Assembly (NCBI GenBank): GCA_031844405.1
Contig: JAUZVC010000001.1
Location: forward strand, 434,001 to 498,000
Source of the DNA: Knoellia sp031844405
Lineage (GTDB): Bacteria > Actinomycetota > Actinomycetes > Actinomycetales > Dermatophilaceae
Length of the DNA: 64,000 nucleotides
Direction of reading: 5' to 3'
In this document: in pieces, positions 53,403-60,561 of the stretch
Layout of the letters: every line of letters starts with the position of its first letter
How positions within the stretch are numbered: position 1 is the first letter of the stretch
The notes under the pieces: model-generated
Seen by the model: only the letters and a program-made list of their open reading frames with translations
Told to the model about the DNA's origin: nothing
The model's database searches: none
Made by a program: the position numbers and the translations under genes

Positions 53403-53741
53403 TCAGCGGTTGGCCTTGTCGTAGGCCTCCTGGACCGCGGCCGGAATGCGCCCGCGCTCACTCACGTCGTGACCGTTCTTGCGGGCCCACTCGCGCACGG
53501 CGGAGACGTCCTTGCGGCGCCCGCCGCCACCACCGCTGCTGCTGCTGCGGCCGGTGGCCTTGCGACCACCCGAGCGGCGTGCGTGGCCGACCCACGGGGC
53601 CAGGGCGTCCCGGAGCTTGGCGGCGTTGGCGTTGTTGAGGTCAATCTCGTAGGACACGCCGTCAAGAGCGAACGTCACCGTCTCGTCGGCATCGGTGTTG
53701 TCGATGTCGTCGACGAGCAGCACCTGGACGCGCTGTGCCAT
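53403..53741 (-). CDS. lsr2: Nucleoid-associated protein Lsr2
   Basis: 112 residues. N-terminal dimerisation domain MAQRVQVLLVDDIDNTDADETVTFALDGVSYEIDL, a Ser/Gly-rich linker (about 67-78), and the C-terminal DNA-binding helices with VREWARKNGHDVSERGRIPAAVQEAYDKAN, where the RGR AT-hook-like motif inserts into the minor groove of AT-rich DNA. It silences AT-rich, often foreign, genes. GAAGGGAA ribosome site about 7 bases upstream. Adjacent to lysS as in mycobacteria, separated by a small membrane-protein gene. Confidence 0.96.
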   Translation of the reverse strand: MAQRVQVLLVDDIDNTDADETVTFALDGVSYEIDLNNANAAKLRDALAPWVGHARRSGGRKATGRSSSSGGGGGRRKDVSAVREWARKNGHDVSERGRIPAAVQEAYDKANR

Positions 53742-53779
53742 CTTGAATTCCCTTCGCGGTCGAAATAGGACGAGCGAAG

Positions 53780-53785
53780 ATTATC
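53780..53785 (-). promoter_or_regulatory. Candidate -10 (GATAAT) of lsr2
   Basis: GATAAT on the minus strand overlaps the last codons of the upstream small gene, giving a leader of about 30 bases. The sequence around 53742-53870 is much richer in A/T than the rest of the window, which could also make it an Lsr2 binding site. Confidence 0.45.
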
Positions 53786-53954
53786 AGTGGGAATTGTCTT
53801 TGTGCACGTTTGACTGTTCTGCTTCCCATTGGCTTTGCGCGAGCCGCTCGCGACGGTCACCCTCGAGGATCCTCTTCATGAGGAAATAGAAGAGAAACGC
53901 CACGATGATCGTCGGCAGGATCGCTGCGAGATAGGGCCACACGGAGTCCCACAT
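53784..53954 (-). CDS. Small single-pass membrane protein between lysS and lsr2
   Basis: 56 residues, MWDSVWPYLAAILPTIIVAFLFYFLMKRI then a charged tail rich in Arg, Glu, Gln and Asn. One membrane helix at about 7-26. GGAGG lies 6 bases before the ATG, and the start is 1 base after the lysS stop, so translation is coupled. Its GC content is visibly lower than that of its neighbours. I recall similar tiny membrane proteins in this place in Micrococcales; no function is known to me. Confidence 0.75.
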   Translation of the reverse strand: MWDSVWPYLAAILPTIIVAFLFYFLMKRILEGDRRERLAQSQWEAEQSNVHKDNSH

Positions 53955-53955
53955 G

Positions 53956-55464
53956 TCACGCCTCCGGCTTGAGGTGAGGGAAAAGGATCGTCTCGCGGAT
54001 GTTGGCCCCGGTGAAGAGCATGACGAGCCGGTCGACGCCGAGACCCAGGCCACCCATCGGGGGTGCGCCGTACTCGAGCGCCCGCAGGAAGTCCTCGTCG
54101 AGCTGCATCGCCTCGGGGTCGCCGCCGGCGGCGCGGCGGGACTGCTCGGTGAGCACCTCGCGCTGGATCTCGGGGTCGATGAGCTCGGAGAAGCCGGTGC
54201 CGCGCTCGACGCCGCCGATGATGAGGTCCCACGCCTCGATGAGGCCCGGCTCGCTGCGGTGCGGGCGCGCCAGCGGCTGGGCGCTCGCGGGGTAGTCGCA
54301 GAGGAAGGTCGGCTGGAGCAGCGTCGGCTCGACGAGCTCACCGAGGAGCTCGAGGAAGACCTTGTCGCGCTCCCACGAGGGGTCGACGGCGACGTCGTGC
54401 CTCGCCGCCAGCGCGCGCAGGGTCTCGAGGTCGGTCTCGATCGTCACCGTCTCGCCGACGGCCTCGCTCACGGCCTCGTGGACCGGCAGCCAGCGCCACT
54501 CGCCGTCGAGGTCGATCGTGCCGCGGTCGGTCTCGACGAGCCGCGAGCCGACGGCGTCGGCGGCCGCCAGGTAGAGGTCCTTGATGAGGTCGGCGATCGT
54601 GGTCTGGTCGCCCCACGCCTGGTAGGCCTCGAGCATCGTGAACTCGGGGGAGTGGGTCGCGTCGACGCCCTCGTTGCGGAAGATCCGGCCCATCTCGTAG
54701 ACGCGGTCGACGCCACCGACGACGGCCTTCTTGAGGTTGAGCTCGAGTGCGATCCGGAGGGTCATCTCCTGGTCGAACGCGTTGAGGTGGGTGCGGAACG
54801 GGCGGGCCGCGGCGCCGCCGTGGATGAGCTGGAGGATCGGCGTCTCGACCTCGAGGTAGCCCTGGTCCTCGAGCTCGTGGCGCATCGCGCTGAGGATGCG
54901 GGCCTTGGTGCGGACCATGTCGCGCGCCTCCTGGCGCACGATGAGGTCGGCGTAGCGCTGGCGGACCCGGCTCTCCTCGGAGAGCTCCTTGTGCAGCGTC
55001 GGCAGTGGGCGCAGCGCCTTGGACGCCATGGTCCAGCTCGTCGCCATGACGGAGAGCTCGCCGCGGCGGCTGCTGATGACGCGGCCGGTGACCGACACGT
55101 GGTCGCCGAGGTCGACCTGGGCCTTCCAGTCGGCGAGCGACTCCTCGCCGACCTCGGCGAGGCTGAGCATCACCTGGAGCCGGATGCCCTCGCCCTCCTG
55201 GAGCGTGGCGAAGGCGAGCTTGCCGGTGTTGCGGATGAAGACGACGCGGCCCGCGACCGAGACGACGTCGTCGGTCTCCTCGCCGGTCTGGAGGTGCCCC
55301 CACTCCTCGCGCACGTCGGCGAGGGCGTGCGTCCGGTCGACCGACACGGGGTATGCCGCCGTCCCCGACTCGAGGAGGCGCGCGCGCTTCTCGCGGCGGA
55401 TGCGCTGCTGCTCGGACAGGTCGATCTCGGGGACGGTGGTGGTGCCGGTGGGGGTCTCGCTCAC
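53956..55464 (-). CDS. lysS: Lysyl-tRNA synthetase, class II
   Basis: 502 residues from GTG. OB-type anticodon-binding domain (about 60-150: VSVAGRVVFIRNTGKLAFATLQEG), class II motif 1 region FLEVETPIL-like (YLEVETPILQLIHGGAAARPF near 195), motif 2 GRIFRNEGVDATHSPEFTMLEAY near 265, motif 3 GGLGLGVDRLVMLFTG near 475. It charges tRNA-Lys. No ribosome site; instead TACCCT lies exactly 7 bases before the GTG, indicating a leaderless transcript. Directly upstream of the small membrane protein and lsr2. Confidence 0.96.
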   Translation of the reverse strand: MSETPTGTTTVPEIDLSEQQRIRREKRARLLESGTAAYPVSVDRTHALADVREEWGHLQTGEETDDVVSVAGRVVFIRNTGKLAFATLQEGEGIRLQVMLSLAEVGEESLADWKAQVDLGDHVSVTGRVISSRRGELSVMATSWTMASKALRPLPTLHKELSEESRVRQRYADLIVRQEARDMVRTKARILSAMRHELEDQGYLEVETPILQLIHGGAAARPFRTHLNAFDQEMTLRIALELNLKKAVVGGVDRVYEMGRIFRNEGVDATHSPEFTMLEAYQAWGDQTTIADLIKDLYLAAADAVGSRLVETDRGTIDLDGEWRWLPVHEAVSEAVGETVTIETDLETLRALAARHDVAVDPSWERDKVFLELLGELVEPTLLQPTFLCDYPASAQPLARPHRSEPGLIEAWDLIIGGVERGTGFSELIDPEIQREVLTEQSRRAAGGDPEAMQLDEDFLRALEYGAPPMGGLGLGVDRLVMLFTGANIRETILFPHLKPEA

Positions 55465-55477
55465 ACGCTCAAGGGTA
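55465..55477 (-). promoter_or_regulatory. Leaderless -10 element of lysS
   Basis: TACCCT (55472-55477, minus strand), 7 bases, then GTG. The same hexamer and spacing occurs before the GntR gene. Confidence 0.6.
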
Positions 55478-55552
55478 CGAGGGTCGGCTGGGTGCTCCTT
55501 ACGTGACCGCTGGGAGGAGGCCGGGTGCGGGTTCAGCGCCGGTCGGTGCGGG

Positions 55553-56083
55553 TCAGCGACGGCTGCGGCGCACGGTGATCGTCGGCGGCACGGCGAGGCT
55601 CTGCCCCACGACGCAATAGCGCTCGGTCGCGGCGGCCAGCCGGGCGAGGGTCGCGTCGTCGGCCTCGGAGTCGATGGTCGCGGTGATGGCGATGCCGGTG
55701 AGCCCAACGGGGACGTCGCGGTCGACGCCGAGGGTGCCCCGCACGTCGAACTCGGCGTCGGCGCGCAGCGTCGCGGCGCGCAGGTTGAGGCCCATGGCGG
55801 TCGCGACCGACCGCATCGTCACGCCGGCGCAGGCGAGGACGGCCTCGAGGAGCATGTCGCCGGAGCAGGCGTCGTCGCCGTCACCACCGGTGGCGGGGTG
55901 GAGGCCGGCACGGGTGCGGCCCGACCAGACGTCCACGCTCGTCGTGATGCCGGGGTCGCGCCAGTCGGCGCGCGCCGTGAGGTGGACGACCGCCTCGTCG
56001 GGCTCCTCGCGGTAGAGCTCCTTGAGCGGCGCCTGGATGGCACGGAGGGTCGCGGCGTCCATCGGCTCGTGAAGCTCGTGCAT
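55553..56083 (-). CDS. OsmC/Ohr-family protein
   Basis: 176 residues. The two redox Cys of the family are present: one in GDDACSGDMLLEAVLACAGVTMRSVA (about 93 and 105, first Cys followed by SGD, second in the long helix). The N-terminal part (VVHLTARADWRDPGITTSVDVWSG) is the beta layer and the C-terminus has IDSEADDATLARLAAATERYCVVGQSL. Members reduce organic or fatty-acid hydroperoxides; with the SGD context this is nearer OsmC-like than Ohr. Start choice is moderate: no strong ribosome site. Confidence 0.85.
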   Translation of the reverse strand: MHELHEPMDAATLRAIQAPLKELYREEPDEAVVHLTARADWRDPGITTSVDVWSGRTRAGLHPATGGDGDDACSGDMLLEAVLACAGVTMRSVATAMGLNLRAATLRADAEFDVRGTLGVDRDVPVGLTGIAITATIDSEADDATLARLAAATERYCVVGQSLAVPPTITVRRSRR

Positions 56084-56144
56084 GGGGGAAGTCTGCCTCA
56101 GGGTGGTCCCCACGGCGTCCACGCTCCGGTAGACCCGCACGGGC

Positions 56145-56207
56145 GGATCGGCCGGATCGGCCGGATCGGCCGGATCGGCCGGATGGGGCGGATCGGCCGG
56201 ATCGGAC
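56145..56207. repeat. Seven tandem 9-base units (GGATCGGCC)
   Basis: Consecutive units GGATCGGCC x4, GGATGGGGC, GGATCGGCC, GGATCGGAC, in the gap between the OsmC and AIM24-like genes. A simple-sequence repeat whose unit also reads as a near-palindrome (CGGCCG/GATC). No terminator is obvious, so the array may also function downstream of the AIM24-like gene. Confidence 0.9.
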
Positions 56208-56235
56208 GGAAGCCGTCGGGGTGGCCCCGTCCGGG

Positions 56236-56973
56236 TCAGTTGCCGAGGAGGTTGCCCAGTCCGCCGGCGAGACCGCCCTGGGACTGCCCCGCCTGGGCGT
56301 GGCTGCCCTGCTGCACCGACTCGCTCGGCTGGACGAGGACGTAGCCTTCGCCCGAGAAGGCCATCTGGAGCATCTCGCCCGACCCGCCGCGCAGCATCGA
56401 ACCGAGACCGCCGGTGTCGACGCGGATGTCGCTGCGCACGCCGGCGGTCCAGAGGACGACGGACTGGGCGTCGGCGAAGGTGTTGCCCCCGGCGACGTTG
56501 AGCGCGACCGGCTCGCCCTCGGTGGTCACGGCGACGTAGCCGGTGCCGCGAAGCGACACGTTGTAGAGGCCGCCGGTCATCGCCGCGCCGCGGGCCTGGA
56601 TCCGGTGGATGTCCCAGTCGATCGAGCCGGAGAAGGCGAGCACGTTGTTGCCGTTGACCGAGACCATGTCGTCCTGGAGGTAGATGACCTGCACGTCCTT
56701 GGCGAGGTCGGCGACGAAGAGCTCGCCCTGCCCCTCGCACTTCATGACGCTCACGCCCTCGCCGGTCATCGCCGACTTGACGAACTTCGCGACGCCACCG
56801 CTGCCGGTGTTCTGGAAGCGGACGTTGCCCTGGTAGGCGACCATGCTCCCGGTCTTGGCCCAGACCGCGCCGTAGCCCATCTGGATCTTGAGCAGCTTCT
56901 TGTTCTGGTGGGAGAACGGGTCCTGCGAGCTGTTCTCCTGGTGGTCGGTGAAGAGCGAGCCGTGGATGGCCAT
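56236..56973 (-). CDS. AIM24-family protein
   Basis: 245 residues, ATG with AGGGG 8 bases upstream. All-beta protein with many Gly and Val: VWAKTGSMVAYQGNVRFQNTGSGGVAKF near 37, GEGVSVMKCEGQGELFVAD, NVLAFSGSIDWDIHRI near 112, GYVAVTTEGEPVALNV near 150, VVLWTAGVRSDIRV, and EMLQMAFSGEGYVLVQPSE at the end, the typical AIM24/TerD-adjacent fold (the family was formerly DUF124). The C-terminal 20 residues are Gln/Gly-rich. Function in bacteria is not established; it is divergent from a proline-rich protein of unknown function. Confidence 0.85.
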   Translation of the reverse strand: MAIHGSLFTDHQENSSQDPFSHQNKKLLKIQMGYGAVWAKTGSMVAYQGNVRFQNTGSGGVAKFVKSAMTGEGVSVMKCEGQGELFVADLAKDVQVIYLQDDMVSVNGNNVLAFSGSIDWDIHRIQARGAAMTGGLYNVSLRGTGYVAVTTEGEPVALNVAGGNTFADAQSVVLWTAGVRSDIRVDTGGLGSMLRGGSGEMLQMAFSGEGYVLVQPSESVQQGSHAQAGQSQGGLAGGLGNLLGN

Positions 56974-57138
56974 CGTCGGGACCCCTGTCCTGTGCCGTCG
57001 CCGGCCCGGGGTCACGCCGCCCGTGCCCTCGGATGTCCGACGTGGATTTGCGCCCAAACGTATTCGACGCAGCGGAGCCGGACCTATCGTTTGGAGGAAC
57101 ACGTGGACGACGTGCTCGATCGGCCCCGGGAGGCAGGC

Positions 57139-57651
57139 ATGGGATTCCTCGACAAGGCCAAGGCGGCGGCGACCGAGCTCTCCGCCAAGGCCGACGCGGC
57201 GATGTCGCAGGCCGGGATCAACACCCCCGGCACGGGAGGCACGTCGGCGGGCGCGGACCGGCTGCTGCGCGACCTCGGCGTGCTCGCCTACCTCGAGGCC
57301 ACCGGGCGCCCGCTCCCTGAGGGTGAGCGCGAGCGCGTCATGGCCGGGCTGCACGAGGCCGAGCAGCAGGGTGGCCTCAGCTCGTTCGCGCTGCGGACGA
57401 CCCCGCCCCCGCCGCCCGGCATGGCCGGCGCCGGTCCCGGGATGTCCGGCTCCGCGGTCGCGCCGCCCCCACCACCGCCCGGCCAGCCCCAGCAGGCACC
57501 GCCGACCCAAGCTGCGCCCCCGCCGCCCGCGGCGACGACACCTCCGCCTCCGCTTGGGGCGTCCACCCCGCCACCCCCACCGGGTCAGCCGTCGACGGCA
57601 GGTCCCGACCAGGGCACCCCGCCGCCACCGCCCCCGCCCAGCTGGTCCTGA
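57139..57651 (+). CDS. Proline-rich protein, function unknown
   Basis: 170 residues from the ATG with GGGAGG 6 bases upstream; an in-frame GTG 12 codons earlier is less well placed. Residues 1-90 form a soluble helical domain (MGFLDKAKAAATELSAKADAAM, LLRDLGVLAYLEATGRPLP, ERVMAGLHEAEQQGGL); residues 90-170 are almost all Pro, Gly, Ala, Ser and Gln with runs of up to seven Pro, ending PPPPPPPSWS. No signal peptide. A Pro-rich tail like this often carries interaction motifs or a lateral surface role. Adjacent to, and divergent from, the AIM24-like gene. Confidence 0.75.
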   Translation: MGFLDKAKAAATELSAKADAAMSQAGINTPGTGGTSAGADRLLRDLGVLAYLEATGRPLPEGERERVMAGLHEAEQQGGLSSFALRTTPPPPPGMAGAGPGMSGSAVAPPPPPPGQPQQAPPTQAAPPPPAATTPPPPLGASTPPPPPGQPSTAGPDQGTPPPPPPPSWS

Positions 57652-57671
57652 GACGGCCGCGGCCAGAGGGG

Positions 57672-58412
57672 TCAGCGCTCGTCGACCATGAGGTCGATCG
57701 TGTAGTCCTCGGCGCGGTAGATGTGGTCGCCGTACTCGACCGCCGCACCCGAGCCGTCGAAGGCCATCCGCGTCATCGTGAGCACGGGCGCCGTACCGCG
57801 GATCCGCAGGTGCCGGCGTTCGGCCGGGTTGGGCATCCGCGCCGAGATCGACTGGTGCGCGACGACCGCGTGCACGCCGCGAGCGCGCAACGCGGCATAC
57901 AGGCCGGTCGCCTCGAGCTCGTCGCGCGAGATGTCGCCGTATGCCGGCGGCAGCCAGTTCCGCATGACCGCGAGCGGTGCGTCCCCCGCGAGTCTCAGGC
58001 GGACGATGGCGAGGAGTGGCGTGTCGGCCGGAAGGTCGAGGGCTGCGGCTGCGGACTCGTCGACGACGGTGTCGTGCTCGAGGAGCTTCGTGCGCGGGGC
58101 CCGGCCCTCCCGCGAGAGGTCGTCGTAGAGGCTGCTCAGGGCGACGCGACGGTGGACCTTGCGGTTGGCGACCGTCGTGCCGAGGCCGCGTCGCCGCACG
58201 AGCAGACCCTTGTCGACCATCTCCTGGATCGCCCGGCGCACGGTCGGCCGCGACAGCGAGAGGCGCTGCGCGAGGGCGACCTCGTTCTCGAACGGGTCAC
58301 CGGGCTGGAGGCGACCGTCGGTGATCGCGGCGCAGAGCTGCTCGGACAGCTGGTGGTAGAGCGGGACCGGTGAGGTCCGGTCGATGCTCACGTCCACGAG
58401 CTGCGCCGTCAT
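57672..58412 (-). CDS. GntR-family (HutC/UTRA) regulator of the inositol operon
   Basis: 246 residues. N-terminal winged helix about 14-80 (VPLYHQLSEQLCAAITDGRLQPGD, LSLSRPTVRRAIQEMVDKGLLVRRRGLGT) and a C-terminal UTRA ligand domain (LYDDLSREGRAPRTKLLEH, PLLAIVRLRLAGDAPLAVMRNWLP, VEYGDHIYRAEDYTIDL). It is divergent from iolG with 89 bases between, the standard arrangement for a local regulator that senses an inositol-derived sugar acid or phosphate. The transcript looks leaderless: TACCCT and 7 bases precede the ATG. Confidence 0.9.
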   Translation of the reverse strand: MTAQLVDVSIDRTSPVPLYHQLSEQLCAAITDGRLQPGDPFENEVALAQRLSLSRPTVRRAIQEMVDKGLLVRRRGLGTTVANRKVHRRVALSSLYDDLSREGRAPRTKLLEHDTVVDESAAAALDLPADTPLLAIVRLRLAGDAPLAVMRNWLPPAYGDISRDELEATGLYAALRARGVHAVVAHQSISARMPNPAERRHLRIRGTAPVLTMTRMAFDGSGAAVEYGDHIYRAEDYTIDLMVDER

Positions 58413-58425
58413 GCCGGGAAGGGTA
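58413..58425 (-). promoter_or_regulatory. Leaderless -10 element of the GntR gene
   Basis: TACCCT (58420-58425, minus strand) followed by 7 bases and the ATG at 58412. Confidence 0.6.
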
Positions 58426-58443
58426 GCGAAGCCGAGGATAAAT

Positions 58444-58501
58444 GACCATATGTCCGAACAAAGGTTGACAGGAGCGCGGGCGGGGCGGAACAGTTCTCGG
58501 C
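58444..58501 (+). promoter_or_regulatory. iol operon promoter and operator region
   Basis: TTGACA (58465-58470), 18 bases, AACAGT (58489-58494), 7 bases, ATG: a consensus -35 with a leaderless -10. Upstream are GAC-N5-GTC (58444-58454) and TGTCCGAACA (58451-58460), the latter one base from the KGWCHTRACA box I recall for Corynebacterium IolR. This is the most AT-rich stretch nearby and lies where the GntR protein would control both genes. Confidence 0.65.
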
Positions 58502-59530
58502 ATGAGGATCGGACTGGCCGGTGTGGGCCGCATCGGCGCCTTCCACGCGAGCACCCTCTCCGGACTCGACGCCGTCGACGAGGTGGTCGTCGCCGACCTC
58601 GACTCCTCGCTCGCCGAGCGCGTCGCGACCGAGCAGGGGCTGCGTCACGCAGCCGACATCGACGCCCTCCTGGCGTCCGGACTCGACGCGTTCGTCATCA
58701 CGACGGCGACCACGGCGCACGCCGCGCTGCTGCGCCAGGCGCTCGCGGCCGGCATACCGACGTTCTGCGAGAAGCCAGTCGCCGCGACGCTCGACGAGAC
58801 GATCTCGCTCACGGAGCTGAGCGAGGCGACCGACACCCCCGTGCACATCGGCTTCCAGCGGCGGTTCGACGCCGGCTACCGCCGCGCTCAGGCCGCGGTG
58901 GAGTCGGGCGAGCTCGGCACGGTCCACGCCGTGCGCGCCCTCACCCACGACCAGGAGCCGCCGCACGCGGCCTACATCCCGACGAGCGGTGGCATCTTCC
59001 GCGACTGCTCGGTGCACGACTTCGACATCGTCCGGTTCGTCACCGGCCACGAGGTGGCGACCGTCTATGCCACCGGCGAGAACAAGGGCGCCGACTTCTT
59101 CGGCGCGGCCGGCGACGTCGACACCGCCGCCGCCGTCCTCACCCTCGATGACGGCACCCTCGTCACCGCGACGGCGACCCGCTACAGCGGCGGCGGCCAC
59201 GACGTCCGTCTCGAGGTCATGGGTTCGTCGGGCAGCATCGCCGTCGGCCTCGACGACTCGCTCGCGCTCCGGTCCGCCGAGGAGGGCGCCACCTTCCCGG
59301 CGGGGCCGCCGCACCGTTCCTTCATGGAGCGCTTCCTCGCGGCCTACCGCGCCGAGCTCACGGCGTTCTGCGACGTCGCCGCGGGTCGCACGCCCAGCCC
59401 GTGCACGGTCCGGGACGCGCTCCAGGCGTTCCGCACCGCCGAGGCGTGTGAGCTCTCGCGCGCCGAGCGCCGCGTCGTCGCCATGTCCGAGATCCCCGAT
59501 GCCCCCGTGAAAGCAAAGGCCACCGCATGA
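58502..59530 (+). CDS. iolG: Inositol 2-dehydrogenase (Gfo/Idh/MocA family)
   Basis: 342 residues. N-terminal NAD-binding GLAGVGRIGAFHA at 4-16, CEKPVAATLDE near 90 with the EKP motif and catalytic-region Lys, and FQRRFDAGYRRA near 118, GGIFRDCSVHDFDIVRFVTG near 163 with the HDxD catalytic motif. It oxidises myo-inositol to 2-keto-myo-inositol (scyllo-inosose), first step of the catabolic pathway. Other polyol substrates are possible in this family, but iolE, iolC, iolB and iolD follow in overlap. It starts the operon; the next ATG overlaps its stop by 4 bases. Confidence 0.92.
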   Translation: MRIGLAGVGRIGAFHASTLSGLDAVDEVVVADLDSSLAERVATEQGLRHAADIDALLASGLDAFVITTATTAHAALLRQALAAGIPTFCEKPVAATLDETISLTELSEATDTPVHIGFQRRFDAGYRRAQAAVESGELGTVHAVRALTHDQEPPHAAYIPTSGGIFRDCSVHDFDIVRFVTGHEVATVYATGENKGADFFGAAGDVDTAAAVLTLDDGTLVTATATRYSGGGHDVRLEVMGSSGSIAVGLDDSLALRSAEEGATFPAGPPHRSFMERFLAAYRAELTAFCDVAAGRTPSPCTVRDALQAFRTAEACELSRAERRVVAMSEIPDAPVKAKATA

Positions 59531-60561
59531 GCACCCCGACCACGACCGACACCGAGCGCCCTCCGCTCGCCGAGCGGATCGCCGGCGCACCCATCTCGTG
59601 GGGCGTGTGCGAGGTGCCGAACTGGGGCCACCAGCTCGACCCCGAGACCGTGCTGCGCGAGATGCGCGAGGTGGGGATCGTCGCGACCGAGTTCGGGCCC
59701 GACGGCTTCCTGCCGGACGAGCCGGTCGCCAAGGCCGAGGTCCTCGACGCCGCCGGGCTCAGTGCCGTCGGCCAGTTCGTGCCCGTCGTCCTCCACGACC
59801 CCGGGCACGACCCGCTGCCCGAGGTCGAGACCGCGATGGAGGCGCTCACCGTCGCCGGGGCCACGACCGTCGTCATCGCCGCCGCCACGGGAGTGGAGGG
59901 CTACGACGCCCGCCCGCAGCTCGACGACGCCCAGTGGGACACGCTCCTGCAGAACCTCGACCTCATCACCGCGGCCGCCGAGGCGCGCGGGCTCACCGCG
60001 ACGCTCCACCCGCACGTCGGCACGCTCGTCGAGTCGGGCGAGGAGACCGAGCGGGTCCTCGCCGGCTCGCGGATCGGGCTCTGCCTCGACACCGGCCACC
60101 TCCTCATCGGCGGTGGCGACCCCGTGGCCATCGCGCGCATCCACCCCGACCGCATCGGCCACGTCCACCTCAAGGACGTCCGGCTCGACGTCGCCGGCCG
60201 CGTGCGCTCGGGCGAGCTCGCCTACACCGAGGGGGTCGCCGAGGGCATGTACGTCCCGCTCGGGGAGGGCGACGTCGACGTCGCCGCGATCGTCGGATCG
60301 CTCGAGGAGGCCGGGTATGCCGGGTGGTACGTCCTCGAGCAGGACACCATCCTCACCGGTCCGCCGTCGCAGACCGGGGTCGACCCGCTCGCCGACGTGC
60401 GCACCTCGCTCGAGTTCGTCCGCAACGTCCGCAGCTCCGGTGGCCAGGGCGTCACCTTGCCGGACGCACGTTCGGCGCCCTCCAACAGCGTCCGCACTTC
60501 TGGGGGCCAGGGCGTCACCTCGCCGGACGCAGGCGGGGCCGCAGGGGGCAGCGATGGGTGA
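59527..60561 (+). CDS. iolE: Inosose dehydratase (IolE-like TIM barrel)
   Basis: 344 residues. IAGAPISWGVCEVPNWGHQLDPETVLREMREVG (about 18-50) is the IolE signature region; LHPHVGTLVESGEET near 160, GLCLDTGHLLIGGGDP near 183, IGHVHLKDVR near 214 and WYVLEQDTIL near 270 are the metal-binding blocks of the xylose-isomerase-like barrel. It removes water from 2-keto-inositol. The last about 45 residues are an odd addition: two in-frame copies of a 42-base unit encode VR(S/T)SGGQGVT(L/S)PDA twice, 63 bases apart. The tail looks non-essential. The stop overlaps the next ATG by 8 bases. Confidence 0.87.
   Translation: MSTPTTTDTERPPLAERIAGAPISWGVCEVPNWGHQLDPETVLREMREVGIVATEFGPDGFLPDEPVAKAEVLDAAGLSAVGQFVPVVLHDPGHDPLPEVETAMEALTVAGATTVVIAAATGVEGYDARPQLDDAQWDTLLQNLDLITAAAEARGLTATLHPHVGTLVESGEETERVLAGSRIGLCLDTGHLLIGGGDPVAIARIHPDRIGHVHLKDVRLDVAGRVRSGELAYTEGVAEGMYVPLGEGDVDVAAIVGSLEEAGYAGWYVLEQDTILTGPPSQTGVDPLADVRTSLEFVRNVRSSGGQGVTLPDARSAPSNSVRTSGGQGVTSPDAGGAAGGSDG
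60427..60531 (+). repeat. Direct repeat in the 3' end of iolE
   Basis: Two 42-base copies (60427-60468 and 60490-60531) about 85% identical, 63 bases apart and in frame, each bounded by GTCCG and CGGAC half-sites. They encode the repeated tail of the dehydratase. Confidence 0.85.

Noticed and set aside
56145..56207. Tandem repeats as a CRISPR array
   Set aside because: Units are 9 bases and contiguous with no unique spacers and no cas genes.
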